Below, one piece after another: positions 9,153 through 17,395 of a stretch of DNA of 64,000 nucleotides (position 1 is its first letter; every line of letters begins with the position of its first letter). Made by a program: the position numbers and the translations under genes. The stretch lies in the NCBI GenBank assembly GCA_031410915.1, contig JANNZY010000037.1, positions 62,001 to 126,000 on the forward strand, in the 5' to 3' direction. The DNA comes from WLMZ01 sp031410915 (lineage in GTDB: Bacteria; Actinomycetota; Acidimicrobiia; Acidimicrobiales; Ilumatobacteraceae). The notes under the pieces are model-generated. The model saw nothing but the letters and a program-made list of their open reading frames with translations. It made no database searches and was not told the DNA's origin.

Positions 9153-9848
9153 GTGGCCGCGGAGCCCACCGCTCCCGTCGATGCCGCTCGCGTCCGTGAC
9201 GCGGTGCACGACGTTCGCCAACGCATCGCCGCACTCGCCGGTGACCGGTCCGTCGAGTTGATCGCGGTCACCAAGGGTTTCGGTGTCGACGCGCTCGACG
9301 CTGCGCTTGCGGCCGGATGTGCGCTGGTCGGCGAGAACTACGCGCAGGAGCTCGTCGCCAAGATCGCGTCGCGACCCACCGGCCGTGGCGGGCTGGAGGT
9401 GCACTTCATCGGCCAGTTGCAGACGAACAAGGTGCGCTCGATCGCCGGCATCGTCGACGTGTGGCAATCGGTGGACCGAGTCGCGCTGGCCGACGAGATC
9501 GCCAAGCGGGCCGCCGGGGCGCGCGTCTTCGTGCAGGTCAACACGACAGCGGAGGGCGCCAAGGGTGGATGTGCTCCGTCCTCGGTCACCGATCTCGTCG
9601 AGCACTGCCATGCGGCGGGTTTGCGTGTCGAGGGGCTGATGACCGTGGGCCCGACGTCGGGGCAACGAAGCGAGACAGCGGTGGCGTTCGCCCTGCTGCG
9701 CCGGCTGGCAGACGACAACGGCTTGGTCGGCTGCTCGATGGGTATGACCAACGACTACGACCTGGGCATCGAGAACGGCGCGACGCACGTTCGCATCGGC
9801 AGCGCGCTGTTCGGGGAGAGACCCAAACGCGCCGCGTCGATCAGGTAA
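9153..9848 (+). CDS. YggS/PLPBP family pyridoxal-phosphate homeostasis protein
   Basis: Cytosolic PLP-binding protein (fold type III, alanine racemase-like N-terminal domain) thought to buffer vitamin B6 and not known to be an enzyme. It has 231 residues. The PLP lysine lies in AVTKGFGVD (about residue 30); HFIGQLQTNKVR, MGMTNDYDLGIENGATHVR and IGSALFGER are family signatures. The GTG start is 3 nt after the ftsZ stop. The ftsZ-yggS-sepF-divIVA order is typical of actinobacteria and Gram-positives; yggT, often placed after sepF, is not present. Confidence 0.93.
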   Translation: MAAEPTAPVDAARVRDAVHDVRQRIAALAGDRSVELIAVTKGFGVDALDAALAAGCALVGENYAQELVAKIASRPTGRGGLEVHFIGQLQTNKVRSIAGIVDVWQSVDRVALADEIAKRAAGARVFVQVNTTAEGAKGGCAPSSVTDLVEHCHAAGLRVEGLMTVGPTSGQRSETAVAFALLRRLADDNGLVGCSMGMTNDYDLGIENGATHVRIGSALFGERPKRAASIR

Positions 9849-9872
9849 CGTCGCAACAGGAGGGTTACTGGG

Positions 9873-10433
9873 ATGTCAATCATGAAACGGGCGATGGACT
9901 TTTTGGGTCTCGGCCCCGATGATGCTTACGACGACTACGACATGCCGGTCGACCACGAACGGCCGGTCAGGTCGCGGGCCCCACGTGAGCCAGAACCTGT
10001 GCCCCGCTCCAACCGCAATGCCTACGAACCCGAGGACGAAATGGTACGCGCTGCGCCGGTACGACCCAGTTTCCCGCTCACCGAGTCGTCCGCTGGTCCG
10101 CGGCGGGCCCCACAGCAGGCGTCGGATGATTCGTCGGTGCATCCTCGACCGACGAACCCGCGCCCCGCGCCGCCGACTGTGCGCACACTCCCGGTCAACA
10201 ATGGTGAGCCGTCGACGGTGAAGCCGCGCCGGTTCGACCAGGCCCAAGAGATCGCCGACCGGTTCAAGGAAGGCCTGCCGGTCATCATGAATCTCGAGAA
10301 CACCGAGCGCGACGTGTCACGCCGGCTGATCGATTTCGCCAGTGGGCTGTGCTACGGCCTCAATGGCAGCATGGAAAAGGTGGCCAGCGGCGTGTACTTG
10401 CTGAAGCCGCTGCCGCGTCACAGCGAGTACTGA
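9873..10433 (+). CDS. sepF: SepF, FtsZ-ring membrane anchor
   Basis: Division protein that bundles FtsZ and anchors it to the membrane; in organisms without FtsA it is the principal anchor. It has 186 residues: an N-terminal amphipathic start (MSIMKRAMDFLGLG), a ~90-residue acidic and proline-rich linker, and a C-terminal SepF domain with RFDQAQEIADRFKEGLPV, LENTERDVSRRLIDFASG and YGLNGSMEKVASGVYLLKP. A strong AGGAGGG site (9858-9864) lies 8 nt before the ATG, and TAACGT at 9846-9851 could be its -10 box. Confidence 0.94.
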   Translation: MSIMKRAMDFLGLGPDDAYDDYDMPVDHERPVRSRAPREPEPVPRSNRNAYEPEDEMVRAAPVRPSFPLTESSAGPRRAPQQASDDSSVHPRPTNPRPAPPTVRTLPVNNGEPSTVKPRRFDQAQEIADRFKEGLPVIMNLENTERDVSRRLIDFASGLCYGLNGSMEKVASGVYLLKPLPRHSEY

Positions 10434-10444
10434 CCCCGCAGGAG

Positions 10445-10450
10445 TACAGT
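10445..10450 (+). promoter_or_regulatory. Putative divIVA -10 box (TACAGT), leaderless
   Basis: TACAGT ends 8 nt before the ATG of the DivIVA gene, the spacing expected if transcription starts at the start codon. A GGAG sequence overlaps the box itself and is 14 nt from the ATG, too far for a normal ribosome site. Confidence 0.5.
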
Positions 10451-10458
10451 CTCGGCTC

Positions 10459-11469
10459 ATGGAATTGAGTCCCCAGAGCGTTGCGAGCACGACCTTCAAG
10501 ATCGTCAAGAAGGGCTACGACCCCGACGAGGTGCGCTCGTACCTCACCCAGCTCGCCGCATCGATCGAACAGACCCAGAGCCAGGCCACGGCGATGGAGG
10601 CCCGCGCCCGCGCCGCTGTCGTGCGCTTGCAGGAGATCGCTGCGCAATCGCCGAGCCAGCCGGCGGCCACGCCGGTCCAGCCGGCAGCGGCCACGGCTGT
10701 GTCCGATGTCGTGCGCACCGACGAGACCGAGATCATCAGCCGCACGCTGCTCCTGGCCCAGCGCACCGCCGACACGACGGTCGCCGAGGCCGAGGCCCAG
10801 GCGCGATCCATCACCGAGAGCGCCAGCAGCGAGGCTCGCTCTCTCGTCAGCGGCGCGCAGGACCAGGTCTCGCGACTGATGGAAGACGCTCGCTCCGAGG
10901 CGCGGCGCGCCGGTGAGGCGCAGCGAGTCCAGGTCGAGAGCGAGGTCCAGGCGCTGTTGGCCCGCCGCGAGTTCTTGCTCAGCGACGTTGACCACCTCGA
11001 GCAGTACATGGTCACCCAGCGCGACCGCCTCCGCGACGTCGCCACGTCGCTGACCGACATCGTCGACCGTGTTCCCGGTGGCCTCGGCGACATGCGCCGC
11101 CCGCTCGTGTCCGCAGTCGGCGAGATGCCGGACACATCGGCAGCATTCGCGCCGGTTCCCGATCGGCTGTCGATGGCCGCCGGCACCCTGGTCGACGAGT
11201 CGCCGGACGTGCTGGACGCGCCCGCCGAGTACACCGATCCGGACCAGACGATGCCGCTCGAGCGGGTCGAGACGGAGACGGTGACCGACGGCGAGGTCGA
11301 GCAGCCCGTCGTGATGCCAATGGTCACTCCCGACACGGTGTGGCCGAACGGAGACGCCACCGACGTGACGCCCGCGGGCAGCGACCCGGAGTCCACGCCG
11401 CCCGGCGGCGCCTCGCAGTTCCTGTTCGAAGACATCACGGCCGAAGTGCCTCGCCTCGATCCGAACTGA
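10459..11469 (+). CDS. DivIVA-domain coiled-coil protein (Wag31-like)
   Basis: Cytoplasmic polar or septal scaffold of the DivIVA family. It has 336 residues. The N-terminal membrane-binding DivIVA domain is recognisable as SPQSVASTTFKIVKKGYDP then DEVRSYLTQLAASIE (about residues 4-37). A long helical segment (about 85-200) rich in Ala, Glu, Arg and Gln is predicted coiled coil, and the last ~130 residues are acidic, Pro-rich and probably disordered. The KIVKKGYDPDEV segment is the most conserved part. Whether it drives polar growth as in mycobacteria cannot be read from the sequence. Confidence 0.88.
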   Translation: MELSPQSVASTTFKIVKKGYDPDEVRSYLTQLAASIEQTQSQATAMEARARAAVVRLQEIAAQSPSQPAATPVQPAAATAVSDVVRTDETEIISRTLLLAQRTADTTVAEAEAQARSITESASSEARSLVSGAQDQVSRLMEDARSEARRAGEAQRVQVESEVQALLARREFLLSDVDHLEQYMVTQRDRLRDVATSLTDIVDRVPGGLGDMRRPLVSAVGEMPDTSAAFAPVPDRLSMAAGTLVDESPDVLDAPAEYTDPDQTMPLERVETETVTDGEVEQPVVMPMVTPDTVWPNGDATDVTPAGSDPESTPPGGASQFLFEDITAEVPRLDPN

Positions 11470-11511
11470 CGTGGCCTGAAATACGGCATCCGCCCGCCGC
11501 TCGGCCACCGG

Positions 11512-11517
11512 TAGCGT
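11512..11517 (+). promoter_or_regulatory. Putative ileS -10 box (TAGCGT), leaderless
   Basis: TAGCGT ends 8 nt before the GTG start of ileS and there is no ribosome-binding site between. The same hexamer precedes the genes at 24256 and 28599. Confidence 0.5.
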
Positions 11518-11525
11518 GGCGGGCC

Positions 11526-14500
11526 GTGACGTACCCCGCCGTCGAATCGCAGCCGAACCTTCCCGTGCTCGAACGCGAGGTCCAGGCGTTCTGGGAGGGT
11601 GACCTCACGTTCGAGGCGAGCATCCAGCAACGCGCCGCTGGCACCGCGCCGGGGCTGCACGACAACGAGTACATCTTCTACGACGGCCCGCCGTTCGCCA
11701 ATGGCCTGCCGCACTACGGCCACCTGCTGACCGGCTACGTCAAAGACGCCGTGCCCCGCTACCAGACCATGCGTGGTCGGCGCGTCGAGCGTCGATTCGG
11801 CTGGGACTGCCACGGTCTGCCCGCCGAGGTCGAAGCCGAGAAGGAACTCGGCATCAGTGGCCACCCCGAGATCAACGCGTTCGGCATCGCCAAGTTCAAC
11901 GCGGTCTGCCGGACCAGCGTGCTGCGCTACACCGGCGAGTGGGAACGCTACGTCGGCCGCCAAGCGCGCTGGGTGGACTTCGCCAACGACTACAAGACGC
12001 TGGACACCTCGTACATGGAAAGTGTCATGTGGGCGTTCAAGACCCTGTGGGACAAGGGCCTGATCTATGAGGGCTTCCGCGTGCTGGCCTATTGTTGGCG
12101 CTGCGAGACGCCGCTCAGCAACACCGAGACGCGCATGGACGACGTCTACAAGGACCGCCAAGATCCTGCGCTCACTGTTGCGTTCACGCTGTCGACGGGC
12201 GACAAGATCCTGGCCTGGACCACGACGCCGTGGACGCTGCCGTCGAACCTGGCACTCGCCGTCGGACCGGACATCGTCTACGCGGTGATGCAGGACGCCG
12301 ACGGCCAGCGCTACATCCTTGCCGAGTCGCGCCTCGACGCCTACGAACGCGAGTTGGCGCAGGCCACCCGTGTCGGCACGCTGACAGGTGCCGAACTCGC
12401 CGGTCGTACGTACACACCGCTGTTCGACTTCTTCGCCGACGCGCCGAACGCCTTCCAAGTCTTGGCCGCCGACTACGTCAGCACCGAGGACGGCACCGGC
12501 GTGGTCCACATGGCCCCCGGCTTCGGCGAGGAGGACCAGAACGCGTGCAACGCCGCGGGCATCCCCACGCTCTGCCCGATGGACGAGCACGGCCGTTTCA
12601 CCGCCGAGGTGGCACCGTGGGTCGGCCAGCACGTGTTCGACGCCAACCCGCTGGTCATTCGCGCGCTGAAGGATCTCGGTGTGGTCGTGCGCCACGAAAC
12701 GCACTCGCACAGCTACCCGCATTGCTGGCGATGTGACCAGCCGCTCGTCTACCGCGCGATCTCGTCATGGTTCGTCGAGGTCACCAAGTTCAAGGACCGC
12801 ATGGTCGAGCTCAACCAGCAGATCCACTGGGTGCCCGGTCACGTCAAGGACGGCTCGTTCGGCAAGTGGTTGGCCAACGCCCGCGACTGGAGCATCAGCC
12901 GCAACCGCTTCTGGGGTTCACCGATCCCGGTGTGGAGGAGCGACGATCCCGGGTACCCGCGCGTCGACGTGTACGGCAGCATCGCCGACCTCGAACACGA
13001 CTTCGCCACGACGATCTCGGATCTGCACCGCCCGGAGGTCGACGATCTCGTTCGCCCGAATCCCGACGATCCGACCGGGCAGTCGATGATGCGACGCGTC
13101 CCGGAGGTGCTCGACTGTTGGTTCGAGAGCGGCTCGATGCCGTTCGCGCAGGTCCACTATCCGTTCGAGAACCGCGACTGGTTCGAGAGCCACTACCCGG
13201 GCGACTTCATCGTCGAGTACATCAACCAGACCCGGGGCTGGTTCTACACGTTGCACGTCCTGGCGACGGCGCTGTTCGACCGGCCTGCGTTCCGCAACTG
13301 CGTCAGCCACGGAATCCTGCTCGGTGACGACAACCAGAAGATGTCGAAGAGCCTGCGCAACTACCCGGACCCGTGGCTCGTGTTCGACACCTACGGGTCG
13401 GACGCGATGCGCTGGTACCTGCTGTCGTCGGCCATCCTGCGCGGCGGCGACGCGCCGGTGACCGAGAGCGGCATGCGCGAAACCGTCCGCCAGGTGATCC
13501 TGCCGTTGTGGAACAGCTGGTACTTCCTCACGCTGTATGCCAACGCCGAGGGTCGCCGGGGCAGCTTCGACACATCCTCGACGAACGTGCTGGATCGCTA
13601 CATCCTGGCCAAGACCCGCGCGCTCGTGGCCGGGGTCACCGCCGACATGGACGACTACGACCTCTATCTGGCGTGCAGCCGGGTGCGCATGTTCCTCGAC
13701 GCACTCACGAACTGGTACATCCGCCGCAGCCGCGACCGCTTCTGGGCCGGCGAGCAGGCGGCGCTCGACACGTTGCACACCGTGCTCGATGTGGTCACCA
13801 AGGTCGTCGCGCCGTTGCTGCCGCTGACCAGCGAGGCGATCTATCGCGGCCTGACGGGCGAGCGCAGTGTGCACCTCACCGATTGGCCCGCTGCCGACGC
13901 CCTGCCCGACGACCTGGATCTGGTCGATGTCATGGACCGCGTCCGAGACGTGTGCTCGGCCACGCTCAGCGTGCGCAAGGCGCATGGCCAGCGCGTTCGT
14001 CAACCATTGGCCACGCTGACGATCGCCGACGCAGATTCCGCCGCGCTCGCTCCGTTCGCCGACCTGATCGCCGACGAGGTCAACGTCAAACACGTCGAGC
14101 TCACCAACGATGTCGCATCAGTCGCGTCCAGCGTGCTGCAAGTCGTGCCCGCGGCGCTCGGCCCGCGGCTCGGTGGCCAGACCCAACAGGTCATCAAGGC
14201 GGTGAAGGCCGGTGATTGGCACCGGCAGGGAGACGTCGTCGTCGCCGGTGGATTCGCGTTGCACGACGGCGAGTACTCGCTGCGCCTGGTGGCGACGTCG
14301 GACGGGGCCAGCACGGCGCTGCCCGGCGGTCGTGGCGTGGTCGTGCTCGACTGCACCCTGACGCCTGAACTGGTCGCCGAGGGTGTGGCCCGTGACCTGA
14401 TCCGGTTGGTGCAGCAAGGGCGTCGCGATGCCGGTCTCGACGTCAGCGACCGGATCACGCTCACCGTTTGGGCCTCGGACCGCATCCGAGAGCAACTCGG

Positions 14501-14630
14501 CGTGCACGAACCGTTCGTTTGCGACGAGACCCTGGCCAGTGACCTGGTGTGGGCCAGCGGCGCAGCACCGGACGGAGCCACCGCAGATCTGGACGGCGAG
14601 ATCATCGGTCTGGCCATCGCCAAGGCCTGA
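11526..14630 (+). CDS. ileS: Isoleucyl-tRNA synthetase, type 2
   Basis: Class I synthetase that charges tRNA-Ile. I start it at GTG 11526, just after the TAGCGT box, and reject an in-frame extension that runs into divIVA. It has 1034 residues, the length of the eukaryote-like type-2 enzymes found in actinobacteria. The HIGH motif reads HYGH (about 63-66) within NGLPHYGHLLTGYVKD, and KMSKS is intact in DDNQKMSKSLRNYPDP (about 603-618). The CP1 editing domain (TTPWTLPSNLALAVGP) lies between. Type-2 enzymes are generally mupirocin-insensitive; that is family knowledge, not seen here. Confidence 0.96.
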   Translation: MTYPAVESQPNLPVLEREVQAFWEGDLTFEASIQQRAAGTAPGLHDNEYIFYDGPPFANGLPHYGHLLTGYVKDAVPRYQTMRGRRVERRFGWDCHGLPAEVEAEKELGISGHPEINAFGIAKFNAVCRTSVLRYTGEWERYVGRQARWVDFANDYKTLDTSYMESVMWAFKTLWDKGLIYEGFRVLAYCWRCETPLSNTETRMDDVYKDRQDPALTVAFTLSTGDKILAWTTTPWTLPSNLALAVGPDIVYAVMQDADGQRYILAESRLDAYERELAQATRVGTLTGAELAGRTYTPLFDFFADAPNAFQVLAADYVSTEDGTGVVHMAPGFGEEDQNACNAAGIPTLCPMDEHGRFTAEVAPWVGQHVFDANPLVIRALKDLGVVVRHETHSHSYPHCWRCDQPLVYRAISSWFVEVTKFKDRMVELNQQIHWVPGHVKDGSFGKWLANARDWSISRNRFWGSPIPVWRSDDPGYPRVDVYGSIADLEHDFATTISDLHRPEVDDLVRPNPDDPTGQSMMRRVPEVLDCWFESGSMPFAQVHYPFENRDWFESHYPGDFIVEYINQTRGWFYTLHVLATALFDRPAFRNCVSHGILLGDDNQKMSKSLRNYPDPWLVFDTYGSDAMRWYLLSSAILRGGDAPVTESGMRETVRQVILPLWNSWYFLTLYANAEGRRGSFDTSSTNVLDRYILAKTRALVAGVTADMDDYDLYLACSRVRMFLDALTNWYIRRSRDRFWAGEQAALDTLHTVLDVVTKVVAPLLPLTSEAIYRGLTGERSVHLTDWPAADALPDDLDLVDVMDRVRDVCSATLSVRKAHGQRVRQPLATLTIADADSAALAPFADLIADEVNVKHVELTNDVASVASSVLQVVPAALGPRLGGQTQQVIKAVKAGDWHRQGDVVVAGGFALHDGEYSLRLVATSDGASTALPGGRGVVVLDCTLTPELVAEGVARDLIRLVQQGRRDAGLDVSDRITLTVWASDRIREQLGVHEPFVCDETLASDLVWASGAAPDGATADLDGEIIGLAIAKA

Positions 14631-14663
14631 ACCGCGCTTTCTCGGGGCAAAGCAGTCAAATCG

Positions 14664-14692
14664 TTGGCTCTCGGCTGCCGAGGGCCTACGAT
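14664..14692 (+). promoter_or_regulatory. Promoter of the DksA/TraR-like gene
   Basis: TTGGCT at 14664-14669 and TACGAT at 14687-14692 are 17 bp apart, a regular sigma-A-type arrangement and one of the few in the window with a credible -35. It would give a ~24 nt leader with GGGAGG at 14711-14716, 6 nt before the ATG. Confidence 0.55.
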
Positions 14693-14722
14693 CCGCCCGT
14701 TCGATCCATCGGGAGGTCCGTC

Positions 14723-15415
14723 ATGGCCAAGAAGGTTGACACGCCGGCGAAGAAATCTGCCTCACCGGCGAAGAACGCTGCGGCCGCGACCAGCAAACCG
14801 GCTGCGTCGGCGGCCAAGACGGCGTCCCCTGCCCAGAAGGCACCGGCGGCCAAGGCCGCCGCCACACCATCAAAGAAGGCAGCCGCCGCTCCGGCACCGC
14901 CTGCCACGACGAAGGAACCGCTGTTGACCCCTCAGACCAAGACGGCGGCCCCGGCCGCGAAGAAGGCTCCGGCCGCCGCACCCGCCAACCCCACCGCTGC
15001 GGCGGTCAAGGGTGAGACCAAGGAAGGCATCAAGTACACGAAGGACTTCGACGCGAAGTTCCTGACCGCGCAGTACAAGTTGCTCATCGAGGCACGGGCG
15101 TCGCTGACCGGCCAAGCGGTGCGCCTCGAGGACGAGGCGAACTCGCTGATCGACGACGAGATGGGCGATGTCCAGTTCGACGACGAATCCGGCGAGGGAG
15201 ACACGATGGTGGTCGAGCGCGAGCGCGACCTGTTCTTGTCGGCGCGCGCTCGTCAAGACATCGAAGAGATCGACGCTGCGCTCGATCGGTTGATGCACGG
15301 CACCTACGGGTATTCGGTCGTGTCGCTGCGCCCCATCCCGCGCGAGCGGCTGGAGGCGATCCCGTGGGCGACAGAACTGACCGAGGAGAAGGTCGGCGGG
15401 ATCGGCAGGCGATGA
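14723..15415 (+). CDS. DksA/TraR-family protein with Ala/Lys/Pro tail and no zinc-finger cysteines
   Basis: The 230-residue product has two parts. Residues 1-~100 are an Ala-, Lys- and Pro-rich tail resembling histone H1 tails (many AAK and PAKK repeats). Residues ~105-230 match the DksA/TraR fold: a coiled-coil hairpin around FLTAQYKLLIEARASLTGQ to ERDLFLSARARQDIEEIDAA, then the finger region GTYGYSVVSLRPIPRERLEA. In DksA/TraR proteins that region holds four Cys; here there is not one Cys in the whole protein, so zinc cannot be bound in the normal way. Placement before lspA is common in actinobacteria. Its target, RNA polymerase or DNA, is inference. The stop overlaps lspA (ATGA). Confidence 0.8.
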   Translation: MAKKVDTPAKKSASPAKNAAAATSKPAASAAKTASPAQKAPAAKAAATPSKKAAAAPAPPATTKEPLLTPQTKTAAPAAKKAPAAAPANPTAAAVKGETKEGIKYTKDFDAKFLTAQYKLLIEARASLTGQAVRLEDEANSLIDDEMGDVQFDDESGEGDTMVVERERDLFLSARARQDIEEIDAALDRLMHGTYGYSVVSLRPIPRERLEAIPWATELTEEKVGGIGRR

Positions 15416-15939
15416 CCGACGCTGAGTCGAGCGACCACACGACATCTGTCGCAACGACGGGCAAAGCGCCACTCGCGCCGAGCCTGATCATCGCCGCCGT
15501 CGTGATCGTGCTCGACCAGCTCACCAAGCATTGGGCGCTGGACGCGCTCGGTGACGGGCGTTCCCGGCACGTGCTGTGGACGCTGCAGTGGAACCTCACG
15601 TTCAACAGCGGGATGGCGTTCTCTCGCGGCCAGGGCATCGGCCCGTACATCGGCGCGGTCGCGCTCGTGGTCGTGGTCGTGATGCTGATCTCGCTGCGCC
15701 GCGGTGGCGGTCGCCTGCCGATGGTCGCCGTCGGCCTGGTCGTGGGCGGCGCGATCGGCAACCTCGTCGACCGCCTGTTCCGCGATCGTGCGTGGCTCCG
15801 CGGGCGCGTCGTCGACTTCATCGACTTCCAGTGGTTCCCGATCTTCAACGTCGCCGACATGGGTGTCACCATCGGTGGCGGTCTGCTGCTCGTGGCCGCA
15901 CTGCTCGAATCGCGCTCGGGCGCGGCGGTCCGGTCGTGA
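15412..15939 (+). CDS. lspA: LspA, lipoprotein signal peptidase II
   Basis: Membrane aspartyl protease that removes signal peptides from prolipoproteins; at least two lipoproteins (25473 and 59648) are encoded in this window. It has 175 residues with four membrane spans. Motifs: VVIVLDQLTKHWA, NLTFNSGMAF, GGAIGNLVDRLFR, and the catalytic aspartates in VVDFIDFQWFPIFNVADMG. The start is the ATG overlapping the upstream stop; the stop overlaps the next gene (GTGA). Confidence 0.95.
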   Translation: MTDAESSDHTTSVATTGKAPLAPSLIIAAVVIVLDQLTKHWALDALGDGRSRHVLWTLQWNLTFNSGMAFSRGQGIGPYIGAVALVVVVVMLISLRRGGGRLPMVAVGLVVGGAIGNLVDRLFRDRAWLRGRVVDFIDFQWFPIFNVADMGVTIGGGLLLVAALLESRSGAAVRS

Positions 15940-16853
15940 TCCGCGAGGAGATCCCCGCAGCGCTGGCCGGGCAGCGCCTGGACCGCATCGTGGCGCTGCT
16001 GACCGACGCCAGCCGGTCCGACTCGGCGGCCCTGGTCGACGCCGGTGGAGCCGCCGTCGACGGTGTGACCGCTGCCAGTGGCAAGGTGCGCCTTGCGCTC
16101 GGGCAGATCGTCGAGATCGACCCGGACCGCCTGCCGCAGCGTCTTCGGCCGGTCGGCGACGACTCGATCGTGGCTCCCATCGTCTACGCCGACGACGACG
16201 TCATCGTCATCGACAAGCCGGCGGGGCTCGTCGTGCATCCCGGTCACGGGCATCCCGACGGCACCGTCGTCAACGCGATGCTGGCCAGCTTCCCCGACAT
16301 CGCCGAGGTCGGCGATCCGATGCGACCCGGCATCGTGCACCGCCTCGACGTTGGAACGAGCGGGCTGATGGTGATCGCTCGCACGCAGGTCGCCTACGAC
16401 ATGCTCGTGTCGGCGCTGGCGGCGCGCCGCGTCGCTCGCGCGTACCAGACGTTGGTGTGGGGCCACCTCGCGTCGGCGAACGGACTCATCGACGCCCCGG
16501 TCGGACGCGACCACCGCGATCCGCTGCGGATGGCGGTCGTGGTCGACGGCAAGCCAGCCAGGACGCGCTACCGCACCGTGCTGCGATTTCGCGATCCGGC
16601 CGAGGTGTCACTGCTCGAATGCCACCTCGAGACCGGCCGCACCCACCAGATCCGCGTCCACCTCGCCGCCGCTGGCCATCCCGTCGTCGGTGACGGTACC
16701 TACGGCGGCATCCGCGCCGGTATCAGCGTCGCGAGACCGTTCCTGCACGCGGCCACGCTGGCGTTCCGCCATCCCGTGACGAACGCCGAACTCTCCTTCA
16801 CGGCCCCACTCGCTCCGGATCTGGAGGCTGTCCTGACCGGACTGGCCGAGTGA
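15936..16853 (+). CDS. RluA/RluD-family 23S rRNA pseudouridine synthase
   Basis: Pseudouridine synthase of 305 residues: an N-terminal S4-like RNA-binding region (QRLDRIVALLTDASRSDS) and the catalytic domain. The motif GIVHRLDVGTSGLMVIA contains the catalytic Asp. Further signatures are VIDKPAGLVVHPG, LETGRTHQIRVHLAAAGHP and GDGTYGG. The lspA-rluD order is widespread in Gram-positive bacteria, so RluD is likely, but substrate uridines cannot be assigned from sequence alone. GTG start overlapping the lspA stop. Confidence 0.92.
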   Translation: MIREEIPAALAGQRLDRIVALLTDASRSDSAALVDAGGAAVDGVTAASGKVRLALGQIVEIDPDRLPQRLRPVGDDSIVAPIVYADDDVIVIDKPAGLVVHPGHGHPDGTVVNAMLASFPDIAEVGDPMRPGIVHRLDVGTSGLMVIARTQVAYDMLVSALAARRVARAYQTLVWGHLASANGLIDAPVGRDHRDPLRMAVVVDGKPARTRYRTVLRFRDPAEVSLLECHLETGRTHQIRVHLAAAGHPVVGDGTYGGIRAGISVARPFLHAATLAFRHPVTNAELSFTAPLAPDLEAVLTGLAE

Positions 16854-16868
16854 CACGCTGCGGTGCCG

Positions 16869-17333
16869 CTACAGCGGCAGCATCGTCGAGGCGAGCAGCT
16901 CCGGCCAGGGCTTGTTGCCCTGCGCGGCCAACGCAACCTCGGAGAGCGTGAAGCCCTCCATGTGGCGGCGCATCATCTCGCCCGCCTCTTTCCAAATCGC
17001 GAGCAGGACGCACTGGCCCTCGTGATCGCATGCGCCGTCCTGATGCGGCTCACCGAAATCGCCGAGTGAGATCGGCCCGTCCACCGCGGACAGGATCTCC
17101 GACAAGCGGATCTCCGCTGTCGGGCGAGCGAGGATGTAACCACCGCCGACGCCGCGCTTGGAGCGAACCAGACCAGCACCCTTCAGCGCCAGGAGGATCT
17201 GTTCGAGGTAGGGCTGGGGGAGTCCGGTGCGGCGGGCGATGTCGCTGACCGAGGTCGGCCCGGGCTGGTCGGCGTGCAACGCCAACGACAGCAGAGCTCG
17301 ACAGGCGTAGTCGCCCTTGGTGGAAACGCGCAC
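16869..17333 (-). CDS. Rrf2-family transcriptional regulator
   Basis: Winged-helix regulator of 154 residues. The N-terminal HTH reads STKGDYACRALLSLALHA and then SVSDIARRTGLPQPYLEQIL, followed by the family's RSKRGVGGGYILAR wing. The effector region has CDHEGQC and then no third Cys at the expected spacing, so an IscR/NsrR-type three-cysteine iron-sulfur site is incomplete. Translation starts at a GTG that follows TACCAT by 6 nt on the reverse strand, a leaderless arrangement. It is divergent from the phosphodiesterase-like gene at 17396 and may regulate it; targets are unknown. Confidence 0.9.
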   Translation of the reverse strand: MRVSTKGDYACRALLSLALHADQPGPTSVSDIARRTGLPQPYLEQILLALKGAGLVRSKRGVGGGYILARPTAEIRLSEILSAVDGPISLGDFGEPHQDGACDHEGQCVLLAIWKEAGEMMRRHMEGFTLSEVALAAQGNKPWPELLASTMLPL

Positions 17334-17339
17334 GCCGTC

Positions 17340-17345
17340 ATGGTA
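17340..17345 (-). promoter_or_regulatory. Putative -10 box (TACCAT) of the Rrf2 gene, leaderless
   Basis: On the reverse strand TACCAT ends 6 nt before the GTG start at 17333, with no room for a ribosome-binding site. Confidence 0.45.
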
Positions 17346-17395
17346 GCGGGATCCGGGTGGCGCTCTCGGGTAGAACCTGCTGGACTACTGACGCC

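Noticed and set aside
16864..16879. Hairpin TGCCGC-TACA-GCGGCA between rluD and the Rrf2 gene
   Set aside because: Six-bp stem with no T tract on either strand and partly inside the Rrf2 gene; not enough to call a terminator.
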